A stretch of DNA of 64,000 bases from NCBI GenBank assembly GCA_947561585.1, contig CANNZV010001846.1, positions 1-64,000 on the forward strand, read 5' to 3'. A program made the translations under genes and the position numbers. Each line of letters starts with the position of its first letter. The first letter of the stretch is position 1. Below the pieces are notes generated by a model. The model did no database searches, was not told where the DNA came from, and saw only the letters and a list, made by a program, of their open reading frames with translations. This stretch comes from Caprella mutica. Lineage: Eukaryota > Arthropoda > Malacostraca > Amphipoda > Caprellidae. Positions 11,401 to 22,310 of this stretch are shown here, in pieces.

Positions 11401-11610
11401 ATGGTAAAATAACCACCACATTTTGGAAAAGAACAATATATGCTGTTATTCTTCATTTCTCTAAAACTACTGTTAAAAATAATTTACCAAAAATGTATCC
11501 TACATACCAACAAGTATTTAAACCCTCTTAGTTAATTTATTTATTAATTTCCTCATTAGAACACCACTAAAAAGAATCCAAACTCTTATATTTCCAATTA
11601 ATAATTTTCG

Positions 11611-11788
11611 TGTGACCCCCGTAGTAATGATACTGCAGCAAATTATTAGTTTTTCTTTTCTATTACTGTTTCTTTGATTTCTCTTATTTACACCAACTTT
11701 ATGAAGCGCTGTTGAAAGAATGACTGTTTGACCCATTTTGTGACACACGGACAGACAGACGTGGCTCTTATTATAGTATAGATAAATA
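11611..11788 (+). repeat. Interspersed repeat 3' part (LINE-tail-like), copy 1
   Basis: Shares with 17350-17516 the blocks GCAAATTATTAGTTTTTC, CATTTTGTGAC..CGGACAGACAGACG and GTGGCTCTT. It ends in a simple TATAGTATAGATAAATAG tail. A conserved block ending in a short simple repeat suits the 3' end of an RTE-type LINE or a dependent SINE, but no coding part is present. Confidence 0.45.
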
Positions 11789-12977
11789 GATGAGACCAAC
11801 CGCTCCAATTCTACAACCAAAGATATTAGTTTTCATCCGTACAATGCAAATGAAGACTGAGGTACTGGCCTGTAGAGTAGAACTCCTATGTAGTATAGCT
11901 TCTATGTACTCAGTTCTCTACGTCGCTATGGTGACGACCTAGAGAGCTTGTTATACCGGAAAAAATAAGGAACTGATTTAAGGACCTTCGCCTAACTTGT
12001 TATTACCATTATTTACTTATTTAATATTTAGTTAATTTATATACTTATTTAATATTTAGTTAATTTATTTACTGTATTAACATTTACAAAATTTATTTAC
12101 TTTATATTATTAATTTTTTAAATTTTACTTTACTTCATTAAGATTTCTTTGTCTTTATTTTAATCTATTAATATTCATTTATTAAGAATCATTAACTTTA
12201 TTTACTTAAATCGGATTATAATTTACTTTAATTAATTAGCATTTATTTATTTACTTTATTATAGCATTTATTTATTTTATTAGCATTTATTTACCAAAAG
12301 TACATAATAATTTTTTTATAAATTATTTTTTATTATAATTATAATTGTGTATTATATAATGATATATTATCTTTATACATTCTGCAATATAAAAATAGAA
12401 AACATTCTTATTTGATGGTAATTAGAAATTCATGATCCTTGCCTTAATTCTTATTGCAATATTCTCCTGCTCCTGCTGGCCACCTTCAATAAAAGAATAA
12501 AACTGAATACTTTTTAATGACATACAAGCAGGCCTCACTTTTATTATGCTCGGTTTTACAAAATCTGTAATAATAGCGAGGCATGTCTCGGTGTTATTAC
12601 AGTACATAAACATGTAAACGTAGAAAACAGATACATTTTTTCTATATTCATAATAACTACAACTTTGGCGGTGTATATTCACAATAAGTACCATAAACAT
12701 CAATATTAGCACCCTGTTATTTCAGTTCCATATTTTGTATACTCATAACTCATTAATTAATGCAAAATGTTACAGGAGGAAAATAACATAAATAAGTCAA
12801 CCTGTTTAGCAAATCTCATTTTATAATCGATAGGAAAACATTTTTTGTGAGTTCATATAAAATGTTTCGGCATAAATCAGTATAATAATATTATGTATTT
12901 ATAATGGTTATATATATAATAGTGAAAATAATATGAAATATATCTCATATACACTTTAAAATACTAAATAAAGCAAT
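11789..12977. other. Intronic AT-rich sequence with TTTATTTAC-type simple sequence
   Basis: Positions about 12000-12310 are degenerate ATTTATTTA sequence. No gene was recognised. Minus-strand frames at 11518-11820 and 12422-12712 show no domain. Confidence 0.4.
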
Positions 12978-13177
12978 TCGTGGACGAATTGTCAGTGGAC
13001 GAATTGTCCGTGGACGAAATGTCCGTGGACGAATTGTCAGTGGACGAAATGTCCGTGGATGAGTTGTCCGTGGACGAGTTGTCCGTGGACGAGTTATCCG
13101 TGGACGAAATGTCCGTAGACGAGTTGTCCGTGGATGAAATGTCCGTAGACGAGTTGTCCGTAGACGAAATGTCCTAG
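12978..13177 (+). repeat. Minisatellite, 15-bp unit, about 13 copies
   Basis: Units GTGGACGAATTGTCC and variants. Because 15 is a multiple of three, both strands stay open (Asp-Glu-Leu-Ser-Val repeats on plus). Not coding. Confidence 0.92.
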
Positions 13178-13391
13178 ACCCAATGTGTTTAGTATAGCAT
13201 GATTGTGAGGTATATTTCATGGAACAAAATGAGAGGATATTTAAAACAATGCAATAGATATGGAACATAGAACAGGCAACAGGAATATTTTTGTCAGATT
13301 GTTATAGGACTAATGTTAACAATAACTTAATTTATGAGTACTATGACGTTCTTCTAAATCTACATAAAAATAATCAACTTTGGTAGAAAAA

Positions 13392-13524
13392 ACAAGTTAA
13401 GTTGGCGCTACTGCTTTGCATTGGCTATCATTGTTTAAAAACAGTTAAGTTGGCGCTACTGCTTTGCATTGGCTATCATTGTTTAAAAACAGTTAAGTTG
13501 GCGCTACTGCTTTGCATTGGCTAT
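13392..13524 (+). repeat. 48-bp minisatellite, left block (about 3 copies)
   Basis: Units start AGTTAAGTTGGCGCTACTGC. The third unit breaks off after GCATTGGCTAT where LINE sequence begins. The array resumes at 14934. Confidence 0.88.
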
Positions 13525-14933
13525 ACCTACAGTTGATTCTAAAAAAGTCTTAAAGCTTATAGAATCTATAAATTAAAAAATAGTATACAAGAAATATTAA
13601 AAACCTACCTAAGTTACCGGTATTAAAATTTCTCTATATTGGTTAAAACAGTAATCTTTATATTTCTTTTTAAAAACATAGTTTGACATTTGCTGTCTTA
13701 AAAATTCTGGTAATTTATTAAAAGCTTCTATTGATCTAAAAATAGTAAAATTTCTTTGACTTTCTAATCTAATAGGAGGAAGGTTCAAATTTGTGCCCCT
13801 TGTGTGATGGTTATGGGAAGGGATAAAATTAATAAAATATTGTTCTAAAAGATCTGGTTCATAAAAAAGTGCTTTCCTTAAAAACGCTAATAAAAAATAA
13901 TCACATACATCATCAAATTTAAGAATCCTAAGTTTAAAATACATTGTGTTTGTTGGCATTAAAGGAGTAAAATTTTCATCTCTTTTTACATTTAAAATAA
14001 TTCTTAATATATCATTTAATAAAATTCTGATGCGACTTAAATGGACGTTAAAAGTTTTGCCATAAAAAATGATAGACTGTGTAAAAATAGAATAAGCTAA
14101 TGAATAGTAGATTAAAATTAGTGACTTTCTATTAAAATAGGGTTTGGTTGAATATATAACACCTTTTACTTGGCTGAGTTTCCTAGTTATTATGTCAATA
14201 TGCGGTTTAAAAGATAGTTTATTGTCGATTAAAAGGCCTAGGTATTTAAAACTATTTACATATTCTAGTTGAACATTATTAAAATAGGTGGGAGGGAACA
14301 CTTTAATCGTTCGTGCATTAAAAATCATAGCTTTCGTTTTAAAAACATTGGGGGTTAATTTGTTAAAATTCAGCCATTCTGAAAGTTTGTCAATAAAATC
14401 TTGCAGTCTACTAAAAATATTCAAAAAATTTGTGTCCCGAATATAAAAAACTGAATCATCTGCAACCATAGTACAATTAAAATTACAACTCTCAGCAAGG
14501 CTACACAGATCATTTATAAAAATATTAAAAAGCAAGGGGCTCAAATTTGAACCTTGAAAAAGACCGGTAACTAGTGGTTTAAAATCAGAGATAAAATTTT
14601 TATAATGTACACGTTGCCGTCTATTGCTAAGGTAACTACCTAAAAGAGAATTAAAATTACCCCTGACACCGTAGTGATCAAGTTTTCTCAGAAGGAGATC
14701 TTTATCCACGGTGTCAAAGGCTTTCTTAAGATCTAAAAATAAAGCAATACAAAACGAGTTTTCTTGAATCGAATTAAAAACATATGATAAAAATTATAAA
14801 ATAGCTAAGTTGGTAGATTTTCCTAATCTAAAACCATACTGATGATCAGTTAAAATTCTATCTGTGGTAATAAAATCATTTATCCTAGAGTATAAAATTT
14901 TTTCAAAGACTTTATTAAAAATAGGGAGAGTTT
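13525..14933 (-). mobile_element. 5'-truncated non-LTR retrotransposon (LINE) inserted in a minisatellite
   Basis: The minus strand holds the reverse transcriptase C-terminal half plus about 85 bp of 3' untranslated sequence (13525-13608). Both flanks are the same 48-bp satellite, so the array was continuous before insertion. The 5' break lies within the reverse transcriptase and no endonuclease remains, the usual result of incomplete target-primed reverse transcription. No poly(A) tail or clear target duplication is visible. Confidence 0.75.
13609..14932 (-). pseudogene. LINE reverse transcriptase fragment
   Basis: The frame runs from about 14932 to the stop just after PVT near 13609, with one internal TAA at 14796-14794. 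Upstream of that stop the reading NKVFEKILY..QYGFRLGKST is the conserved N-terminal reverse transcriptase region. Then come motif A LDLKKAFDTVD, motif B GLFQGSNLSPLLFNIFIND, and motif C MVADDS (usual YADD, the two catalytic Asp kept). Next is FKYLGLLID, then the connection region to residue 366. The pattern suits the Jockey/CR1/R1 side of the LINE tree, but I cannot place the clade from sequence alone. One stop plus the missing N-terminal half makes it a pseudogene. Confidence 0.8.
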
Positions 14934-15512
14934 AAAAACACTTAAGTTGGCGCTACTGCTTTGCATTGGCTATCATTGTTTAAAAACAGTTAAGTTGGCG
15001 CTACTGCTTTGCATTGGCTATCATTGTTTAAAAACAGTTAAGTTGGCGCTACTGCTTTGCATTGGCTATCATTGTTTAAAAACACTTAAGTTGGCGCTAC
15101 TGTTTTGCATTGGCTATCATTGTTCAAAAACAGTTAAGTTGGCGCTACTGCTTTGCATTGGCTATCATTGTTTAAAAACACTTAAGTTGGCGCTACTGTT
15201 TTGCATTGGCTATCATTGTTCAAAAACAGTTAAGTTGGCGCTACTGCTTTGCATTGGCTATCATTGTTTAAAAACAGTTAAGTTGGCGCTACTGCTTTGC
15301 ATTGGCTATCATTGTTTAAAAACACTTAAGTTGGCGCTACTGTTTTGCATTGGCTATCATTGTTCAAAAACAGTTAAGTTGGCGCTACTGCTTTGCATTG
15401 GCTATCATTGTTTAAAAACACTTAAGTTGGCGCTACTGTTTTGCATTGGCTATCATTGTTCAAAAACAGTTAAGTTGGCGCTACTGCTTTGCATTGGCTA
15501 TCATTGTTTCAC
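14934..15512 (+). repeat. 48-bp minisatellite, right block, 12 copies with higher-order structure
   Basis: Twelve units of exactly 48 bp, so a 192-residue open frame appears by chance. Variants (CTGCTTTG or CTGTTTTG, GTTTAAAA or GTTCAAAA, AGTTAAG or CTTAAG) recur in the same order every five units: units 2-6 and 7-11 are identical in pattern, a 240-bp higher-order repeat. Confidence 0.92.
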
Positions 15513-15635
15513 ACAAAGAACTTAGAGTGTGAATTAAAGGAAATTAATATAGATCTCTATACTGTCCCAATATTGTAGCGATGTTGTTCCAAGTTACATT
15601 GTTACCTGGTAAGTAATACATTGTACTTTCTTTTA

Positions 15636-15672
15636 TATAATATATATATATATAATATATATATATACCCAT
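15636..15672. repeat. (TA)n microsatellite
   Basis: Two runs of alternating TA separated by AATA. Confidence 0.85.
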
Positions 15673-15753
15673 TCATGCATTCAGTTAATAATAATAATAA
15701 TAACTATGGAGTTAAAATAAGAATAAATAATTAAGCCTTCACTATAGGTAGAT

Positions 15754-15895
15754 CGGGGTAAGTTCCAAGTTACCGGACAGAGCCACCATTTCGACCTTAT
15801 GAACAGAAAGAAATTATAAAATATTTGTTTTACACATCTATTATTATAATTCGTATCCATGATACCTGCAGGTGTCATTGATACGAATTAAAATA
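15754..15895 (+). repeat. MITE family B with the shared palindromic core
   Basis: Left arm GGGGTAAGTTCCAAGTTACC. Centre CGTATCCATGATACCTGCAG continuing as its near-inverse to 15888. The right arm is mostly lost. Confidence 0.55.
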
Positions 15896-16351
15896 AAAGT
15901 TAAAATCTAGTATATATATAAATATTTTTATAACATTTTTTATATAAATGTTCCAAGTTACGTTCAATTGAGTTAAATAGTTCTAAGTTCCATTACGTTT
16001 CATTGAGATTGAGTTCAAGGGTAAGGTGGTCACCTTGACTAGGCTTTGTACTCTAAGGGTCAAGATGACCCGCTCTCACTGAGTCAGAAGCATCCTAAGC
16101 ATCAGGAAGTGATGGAAAACATAAAAACTAGTACAGTAATTGCAGCTCTACCCAGACTCTGATTGTTGTTAAAATATTTACTATTGCCGTAAGTAGTGTT
16201 ACCTGTGGCTCAATCATTAATAAATCAATTGATAAAATGGATTTAGTAATATAATTAAATGCATACAATATATAAATGCATATACGTATCTAACTAAATT
16301 ATTTTTTTGTTCTCAAAAGTCAGAACTGTGTTTTTTGAATTATTGATATTA

Positions 16352-17346
16352 AGGGCCGTACACACGCAGGGTTTTTTCAGTCTTTCCACCGGACTTTTTG
16401 CTAAGCTCCTCCCACTTTTTCCACGAAACTTAAATTTTGCACCGAAAGTCCGAGACTTTTCAACAACCTACATGTTCTATTATTTTCCCCCAATCAAGAG
16501 GTGCAATTTTGGAAATCTTCGTATAGCTACTGTCAACTCATAAAATATATATTGTAATAACACGATTGGTGTTCATTTTTAACCAATCTTTGCTCCATTC
16601 ATTTCTTTACCTTGAGGTAAAGAATTCTCATATTTTCCTTTTTATAAAAGACTGCCAGTAAAATTGATAATACCTAGTAATGTTTCTATAAACTTTTTTT
16701 TAGTGTAGTATATTTTAGTAAAATAAATATTACTATCTTTATTTTATTTTATTTATTTCAACATATTACCTATTAGCTAATACCTTTATTTTATTTATTA
16801 TAACGCAATACATATTGTACCTAGTACCTATACGTATTAATACTTTTACCTAAACTTTATATAATAGCTAAATTACTTTTGTTGAGTGGATTAGGTTAAT
16901 CATTATATCAAATGAAGCGAGAATAATCTCGGTTAGTTTATTACTAAATATTGTAATAAACTTCATAAAAATTATCAAACTACCTAAGTTAATTAGTAAC
17001 TAAATAATCTTAGTAATCTAGGTAGGTAGTTCTCTAATAATTAATTAATCTAGGTAAAAGTAACTAACCTATATAATTAGTAAATAACTAACCCAGGTAA
17101 TTAGTAATTTTAACTATCCTAGGTAATTAACAGTTACTAACTACCTAGGTTAGTTACCTAGTTTAAAAAAATAGAGGAGGGCTTATGTCGCTGATATGAG
17201 TAGTTAATTGCACGACATGTAAATCCACGAGATTAAAAAGTCAATCCACGTGTGGACGCTATTGACTTTTGAATCAAAAGTCTGGTGGAAAAGCGGAGAA
17301 AAAAGTCCGGTGGAAAGACTTAAAAACCCTACGTGTGTACGGCCCT
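16352..17346. mobile_element. PIF/Harbinger-like non-autonomous element, 995 bp
   Basis: The ends AGGGCCGTACACACGCAGGG and, inverted, AGGGCCGTACACACGTAGGG extend as terminal inverted repeats of about 60 bp. They are flanked by TTA on both sides (16349-16351 and 17347-17349), the target duplication of PIF/Harbinger. The interior is AT-rich and dominated by degenerate CTAGGTAATTAGTAA repeats, with no transposase. A 243-bp relative lies at 30537-30779 and a right half at 42401-42462. Confidence 0.75.
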
Positions 17347-17349
17347 TTA

Positions 17350-17516
17350 GTGTGACCGTATCAATGATACTGTCGCAAATTATTAGTTTTTCCTTTTAAT
17401 TTGTGTTTCTTTGATTTATTTTATTTTCCACCAACTTTACGAGGCGCTGTTGGTAGAATGTCTGTTTAACCCATTTTGTGACGGACAGACAGACGGACGT
17501 GGCTCTTGTTAAAGTA
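17350..17516 (+). repeat. LINE-tail-like interspersed repeat, copy 2
   Basis: Homologous to 11611-11788 (GTCGCAAATTATTAG, GGACAGACAGACGGACGTGG). It is cut at a TA where element A begins. Confidence 0.5.
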
Positions 17517-17529
17517 CACAGAGAAAAAA

Positions 17530-18110
17530 GTTTACTCATATTTAATGGGTCAACAATTTATGCTTTAAATCAATTTATTACGTGAGTTGGTTTGACTATA
17601 TTCATGTTTTCATGTGTGTCAAAACAACTATGACGTGTGTGTCACCAAACATAGTTAATTCAAATCATTTTATGGATTGAATCAACTTACTATGAGAGTT
17701 GGAGTTACATTTTGGGAGTTTGAACATATGTTAAAACAACTATGACATAGTATGTTGAAGTAACTCACAAAGATTGTCAATTCAATGTATCTGGTGTATG
17801 AATTAACTTACTATGAGAGTTGACGCTACTTTTTTAAGTTTAGGTGCGAGTTAAATCAACTATGACATATTGTGTTATAGTAACCCACAAAGACTGTTAA
17901 TCCAGTGTATTCTGCAGGGAATGAATTAACTTACTATGAGAGTTGGCGCTACTTTTTTGTAAGTTTAGGTAAGAGTTAAAACAACTATGACATAGTGTAA
18001 TAATGTAACCCACAAAGACTGTTAATCTTATTTATCTGGTGTATAAATTAACTTACTATGAGAGTTAGTGCTACTTTTTTTTAAGTTTAGGTGTGAGTTC
18101 AATCAAATGA
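17530..18110 (+). repeat. Element A left subterminal repeats, about 120-bp unit, about 5 copies
   Basis: Units carry ACTATGAGAGTTGGCGCTAC and GTTAAAACAACTATGACATA. Spacing varies slightly. Probably transposase-binding region by analogy with CACTA elements. Confidence 0.7.
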
Positions 18111-18528
18111 GTAAGTGGCAACTTATGCTTTCCTCAAAGCCAATTAATCGGTTGACACTTTTCAGTTCAAATCTTGTTTCAAGTGTGTTACGTGTTGAAT
18201 GTGAACGCTCCTCAATACCATTTTAGTTCAAGTGCAAACAATAGCGTTATATGCATTAAATAGTATTATCGCTGCCGATCGATTATTAATTATTAATTAA
18301 TTCCATTAATAAATTGATAAATGTCTGCCTAAATATTCTAAAATATTGGTGATTGATAGTTTGGTGGCTTTATATAGGTAGTTATTTGAAGAGCTGATTA
18401 TCAGTATATAACTTTTATAATAATAAATTTTGATTACTGCCTTCCAGTTTGTAAACTGATATCCAAACTAATTTTCCTATATTATTATTATATGTTATAA
18501 TAGGCAGTTACTGCGCTGTCCTCAGAAT

Positions 18529-18687
18529 AGGGTAAGTTCCAAATTATCAGGCGATTTCAAATTTTCGGTCACGTATGAAATATAGTATATAGCTACCTAA
18601 TAGCTAATTAAAATAAAAGTTAATTTAACATAGTTTTTCTTACGCGACCGAAAATGTGGAGCCGTCCGATATTTCGGAACTTATCCT
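18529..18687. repeat. MITE family B nested in element A copy 1
   Basis: The arms AGGGTAAGTTCCAAATTATC and, inverted, AGGATAAGTTCCGAAATATC flank a TTTTCGGTCACGTATGAAAT region. Present at the same place in copy 2 (38597-38755), so it was there before element A duplicated. Confidence 0.65.
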
Positions 18688-18751
18688 AGTATCTTGAGTA
18701 AAGTGGTCTGATAATTTATATATTTTAAAACTAGTTGGTGTACTTATAGGT

Positions 18752-18990
18752 AGGGTTACACAGCCAAATTCGGTTCTTTAATTTCTAATTGTGACCCTAT
18801 TAAGAGAGTCTCAAAATCATTCTGAAATTAGTTTAGCTATATACTGAATTGTTGAACATCATAATTTAAGCTCAATTTATGATAGGTTCTATTCATTTCA
18901 CGAGTGCCTTGAAGTCATGCTGGTTATTAATGTTTCTGAGATAAGAGACCGCAGTTAGTTAAAGTGCCGCAATTTACCTACTTGACCCTA
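18752..18990. repeat. MITE family D nested in element A copy 1
   Basis: Ends AGGGTTACACAGCCAAATTC and, inverted, AGGGTCAAGTAGGTAAATTG. Related copies lie at 38294-38533, 46736-46939 and 54448-54651. Confidence 0.55.
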
Positions 18991-19341
18991 GTTTTCTATG
19001 ATTGGGAGAACTCCATCCAGGGAGATAGTCGGAGAAGAACACCGTCCAGGGATTTAGCAGGGTGAAAACACTCCAACCAGAGGTGAGCCTTTTGATATAT
19101 TATACTTTCTTGGTATTTAATTAAAGTCTACATTATGAGTGTATAATGAACAAAATTATGAGGATTAGCTAGAAAAATCCATTGCATTTATTAGAGCTAA
19201 ATTTATACTGCATCTGAAGATTTATAATTAGTTTAACATTTTATATAAATAATTTACCTATATGAAAGAATTCTCAGTTAATAATTCTTTTCATTTCTTT
19301 ATTAATATATGGTTTTCTATATTTTATGAATCTACTTTCAG

Positions 19342-19707
19342 ATCTTGATGAAGTAGATCAACGTCATCAACTATCGGAGTCCTCTTCAATTCCTTTGAAT
19401 GGTTCAGGAACAATTATGCTAGGTCAAAGTAAGTATTTGAAAATATTATATGATTTTTAAATATGTATTTGCAATATGATTAGCTCTTCCTTTTTCATAT
19501 GCTTTTAGGGATTCCAGACATGAAAAGAATATCGAAGCTGTCGCTATCTCATCACAAAAGGAAAAAGAGTAGGTGATGTTATTGTATATGAACGATACTG
19601 TGAATTTCTATTCAATATATATTAATATACGAATCCCTTATTTCAGAAATTGGCAACCTACAGTCGTGGAAGAAAGTGACGAGAATTCAAATTGTACTTC
19701 TAAATAA
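19342..19707 (+). CDS. Three-exon reading frame carried by element A copy 1 (unknown protein, C-terminal part)
   Basis: Three exons with GT-AG signals and matching phases: 19342-19428, 19509-19572 and 19647-19707, ending in TAA. Acceptors TACTTTCAG, GCTTTTAG and TATTTCAG; donors GTAAGT and GTGATG. The joined frame gives about 70 codons without a stop: acidic and polar DLDEVDQRHQLSESSSIPLN, then basic HHKRKKS, then acidic VVEESDENSN. No known domain is visible. A further possible upstream exon ends at the donor GTGAGC near 19083, but the matching frame has a TAG in both element copies, so the 5' part is unresolved. Copy 2 has an 11-bp insertion and a stop. It could be a captured host-gene tail or the C-terminus of a lost element protein. 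Confidence 0.4.
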
Positions 19708-20289
19708 TAAATCTAAAACTTAAATGTTTATATTTCGTTTTCAATTTGACCTTGGTAATTCTATTAGCATATTTCAATATCAGTGCCTATGAGTAAGATG
19801 AATTGCACTAAAATATGGTTTAGAAGATAAAGGCTTTATCATTAATTTATTATTCATTAAGTTATAGTACAATTGCAGCATATCAAAGATTTATCAACTT
19901 TTGTAATCTAGCCTGATTAATTAATTACGTAAAGTTATTTATGTCATCTAACTACTTATTTATAAACTGACCTGATGAGATTACTTATTCAATCTAATCT
20001 ATTAATTTACAACTGATAACCATATATCAATTCATCGGATCGAAAACATTTCAAAAAGCAAGGATAGGTCTAGGTGATCAATTATTTTTTTAAATTAAAA
20101 TAGTATGCATATCACAGAAGCAAAAGTAGAAAATAAATGTGAACATGTTAGATTTGGTCCTAGAAAATAAATAGTCTAATCTAATTGATACCGGGACCTA
20201 ACTCGAGATTATAATTTAATAGAGTAAATATAGGGACTGAAAAAGTCGTAAAAAGTCTGACTACTGCTAACCGGACCGATATTTCAACC

Positions 20290-20750
20290 TACACTATAAT
20301 AGTTGATATACATTTACTTAGTTTACAAGTAGTTGATATAAACCAACACGAGAAGATGATATAACCTACACGAGTAGTTGATGTAACCTACACGATTAGT
20401 TGATATAACCAACACGAGTAGTTGATATAACCTAACCGAGTAGTTGATTTTACCTACATGAGTAGTTGATATCACCTATACGAGTAGTTAATGTAACCTA
20501 CACGAGTAGTTGGTATAACCTACACGAGTAGTTGGTATAACCTACACAAGCAGTTGGTATAACCTACACGAGTAGTTGGTATAACCTACACGAGTAGTTG
20601 GTATAACACATAGGAGTGATTGGAGAAACATACACAAGTAGTTGATGTAACCTTGTTCTGTAGTTGTTTTAACCATTACATATAATTGGTTCAACCATCA
20701 CGAGCAGTTTTGACTATCACAGGTAGTTGTTGTGACCATCGGGAATTAAA
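20290..20750 (+). repeat. Element A right subterminal repeats, 22-bp unit
   Basis: Units ACCTACACGAGTAGTTGATA plus TA, about 14 regular copies then diverged ones. TAGTTG is the inverse of the CAACTA in the left subterminal repeats. Confidence 0.85.
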
Positions 20751-20911
20751 AATAATCAACTCACATATGTGTTGTTTTAACCAACGTCAATTTAACTCAT
20801 ATTAAATAGTACCTGCAACTCACCACGTAGGTAGGCGCACAGATAAACCATAAAATTTAGTCAAAACAAATCAAATATGATTTGATTCAACTAATCCTTT
20901 CTCTGTGTGTA

Positions 20912-21172
20912 CTAGTGTATTTTCCCGTTAAAAATAACGGGTCATCATCAATACCAATTTATTACCCGTTATTAGGTTACTTTTAATGAATTAAATTTAA
21001 ATTAAATTTTCTGCATAGTCTAATTTATTTTGTAGATAAAATACATTTAAAAATTGAATAAAAACAGGTGAATTTAAATATCAAGTCAATATATTCCCGT
21101 GCGTATCATAGTTACATTCTTCATGTTTAATACCTGTAGTGTAAAAGCGGACACCAAATAAATAAATAAACA
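20912..21172 (+). repeat. Interspersed repeat (CTAGTGTA...AATAAATAAACAC family), copy 1
   Basis: Shares with 31733-32028 the blocks CCGTTAAAAATAACGGGT (variant), CCCGTGCGTATCATAGTTAC and AAAGCGGACACCAAATAAAT. The simple AAAT tail suggests a retroposon 3' end. Interrupted by a mariner-type element at 21173; the tail resumes at 22455-22500. Confidence 0.5.
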
Positions 21173-21289
21173 CAGGGTAGTAAGTAACTTAACACTTTTA
21201 AATATTTATTGCATGAAAACCGATTCTACTATAGATATCAAATATATATTAATTTATAGACAAAATTTCGAAGTATTTTTACAATATGT

Positions 21290-22310
21290 ATGAAGCAGAT
21301 AAAAAAAACTCCCGTCAGAGAAACCATGGCAATATTAAGAGAAGCATTTTCAAGTCGCTTAATTCCACATTGCAGTGAAATCTCATGGCCTGCTCGATCT
21401 CCTGATTTTACCCCTCTGGACTTCTTCCTTTGGGTGTATCTTCAAAATCGAAAGCTTACAAAAACAGGCCTACAAATCTCCAAGAGTTGTAACACAACAT
21501 AATTGAAGAAATTAAATGAATAACGAGGGACACTTCGTAAAATGTTTTGCAAAATACTGTGGTACGGTTACTATGGATGAGAATTCAAGCGATTTTTTCG
21601 CACTGACGACTTCTGATGAAATCGGGTGAAAATCAAACTCATACTCTCCAATGGGAGTGGTTACAGTGGCAGCGATTTGGTCGTCAGAATACGTACGAAG
21701 TCGTCAGAACAACTTCAGCGTTCAAATGAGTTTGATTTTTTCATGCGACTAGCGACAGATTCGGTAATTTTTGTGTTTAATTCTCTTACTTTCGATTGCT
21801 GTCACTGTTTAGTCATGCGTTTCGGAAATATTTTATTTATACTACCTATCAGGAATAATACAGATATTATTTAATTATATATATATATACTTATTTGATT
21901 ATATAAAGGCTAGAATTGGTTGTTGCTGTGTACAATTCTTTTTTAAATAAAATTGAATATGTTCATATATTCATTCATTTTTTCATAAAAAAATTTCCTT
22001 ATTTTTCTATTTAGGTATTTCAAAAATTATGTGCATTGAAAAAAATAATCAATTAGCGTCGCACACAGGTAGGTTTTTAATTCCTCCCGAACATTATATA
22101 TATCAAATAAACATAGATTAGACCCTAATATTAATTGGGCTGAAACATACTGACGATCAGAAATCGCGTACCTACAGTGTAACCACCTCGCACTGACGAT
22201 CAGTTCTGACGATATCGTCAGTGCGAAAAATCACTCGAATGCGCATCCATAGTAACCGTACCCTAACGGAGAACTTCTGAAGGACATCATTCAAAAAATA
22301 AATCTTAAAT
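21290..22310 (+). pseudogene. Mariner-type (DDE) transposase fragment split by a MITE
   Basis: At 21290-21500: REAFSSRLIPHCSEISWPAR followed by SPDFTPLDFFLWVYLQ, the conserved third catalytic block and surroundings of the mariner-like transposases common in insects. After the MITE the frame resumes near 22267 with GELLKDIIQKI, the usual C-terminal end. The N-terminal DNA-binding part and the first two catalytic acids are absent. Clearly dead. Confidence 0.7.
21561..22262. mobile_element. MITE with GGTACGGTTACTATGGATG ends, nested in the mariner remnant
   Basis: Inverted ends GGTACGGTTACTATGGATGA and GGTACGGTTACTATGGATGC continue with GATTTTTTCGCACTGACGA on both sides (about 45 bp). The interior contains further CGTCAG/CTGACG inversions. 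No coding. The small frame at 21626-21874 has no domain. Confidence 0.75.

Larger units (their letters stand above)
17517..20909 (+). mobile_element. Element A copy 1: CACAG-ended non-autonomous transposon, 3.39 kb (CACTA/CMC-like)
   Basis: Left end CACAGAGAAAAAAG and inverted right end CACACAGAGAAAGG, flanked by TA (17515-17516 and 20910-20911). Copy 2 at 36159-39826, in the opposite orientation, gives exactly the same two ends and the same TA, which fixes the borders. Subterminal regions are tandem repeats carrying CAACTA on one side and TAGTTG on the other. CAC ends, a 2-bp duplication and inverted subterminal motif clusters are features of CACTA/EnSpm-type elements. The family assignment is inference because no transposase is present. 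Inside are nested MITEs B and D and a spliced reading frame. Confidence 0.75.

Noticed and set aside
14947..15525. 192-codon plus-strand frame with 16-residue repeats
   Set aside because: 48-bp satellite read-through. The left block of the same satellite is split by a LINE with no sign of a gene.
16900..17165. Dense CTAGGTAATTAG repeats as a possible regulatory cluster
   Set aside because: They are the interior of the Harbinger-like MITE and degenerate. Nothing links them to a gene.
18970..19083. Possible additional upstream exon of the element A frame, ending at donor GTGAGC
   Set aside because: The only phase that joins to the next exon has a TAG a few codons before the donor in both copies. 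It may be untranslated, so I left it out of the coding call.
20290..20750. 22-bp repeats as an independent minisatellite
   Set aside because: Present at the same internal position in both copies of element A, so they are part of that element's subterminal region.
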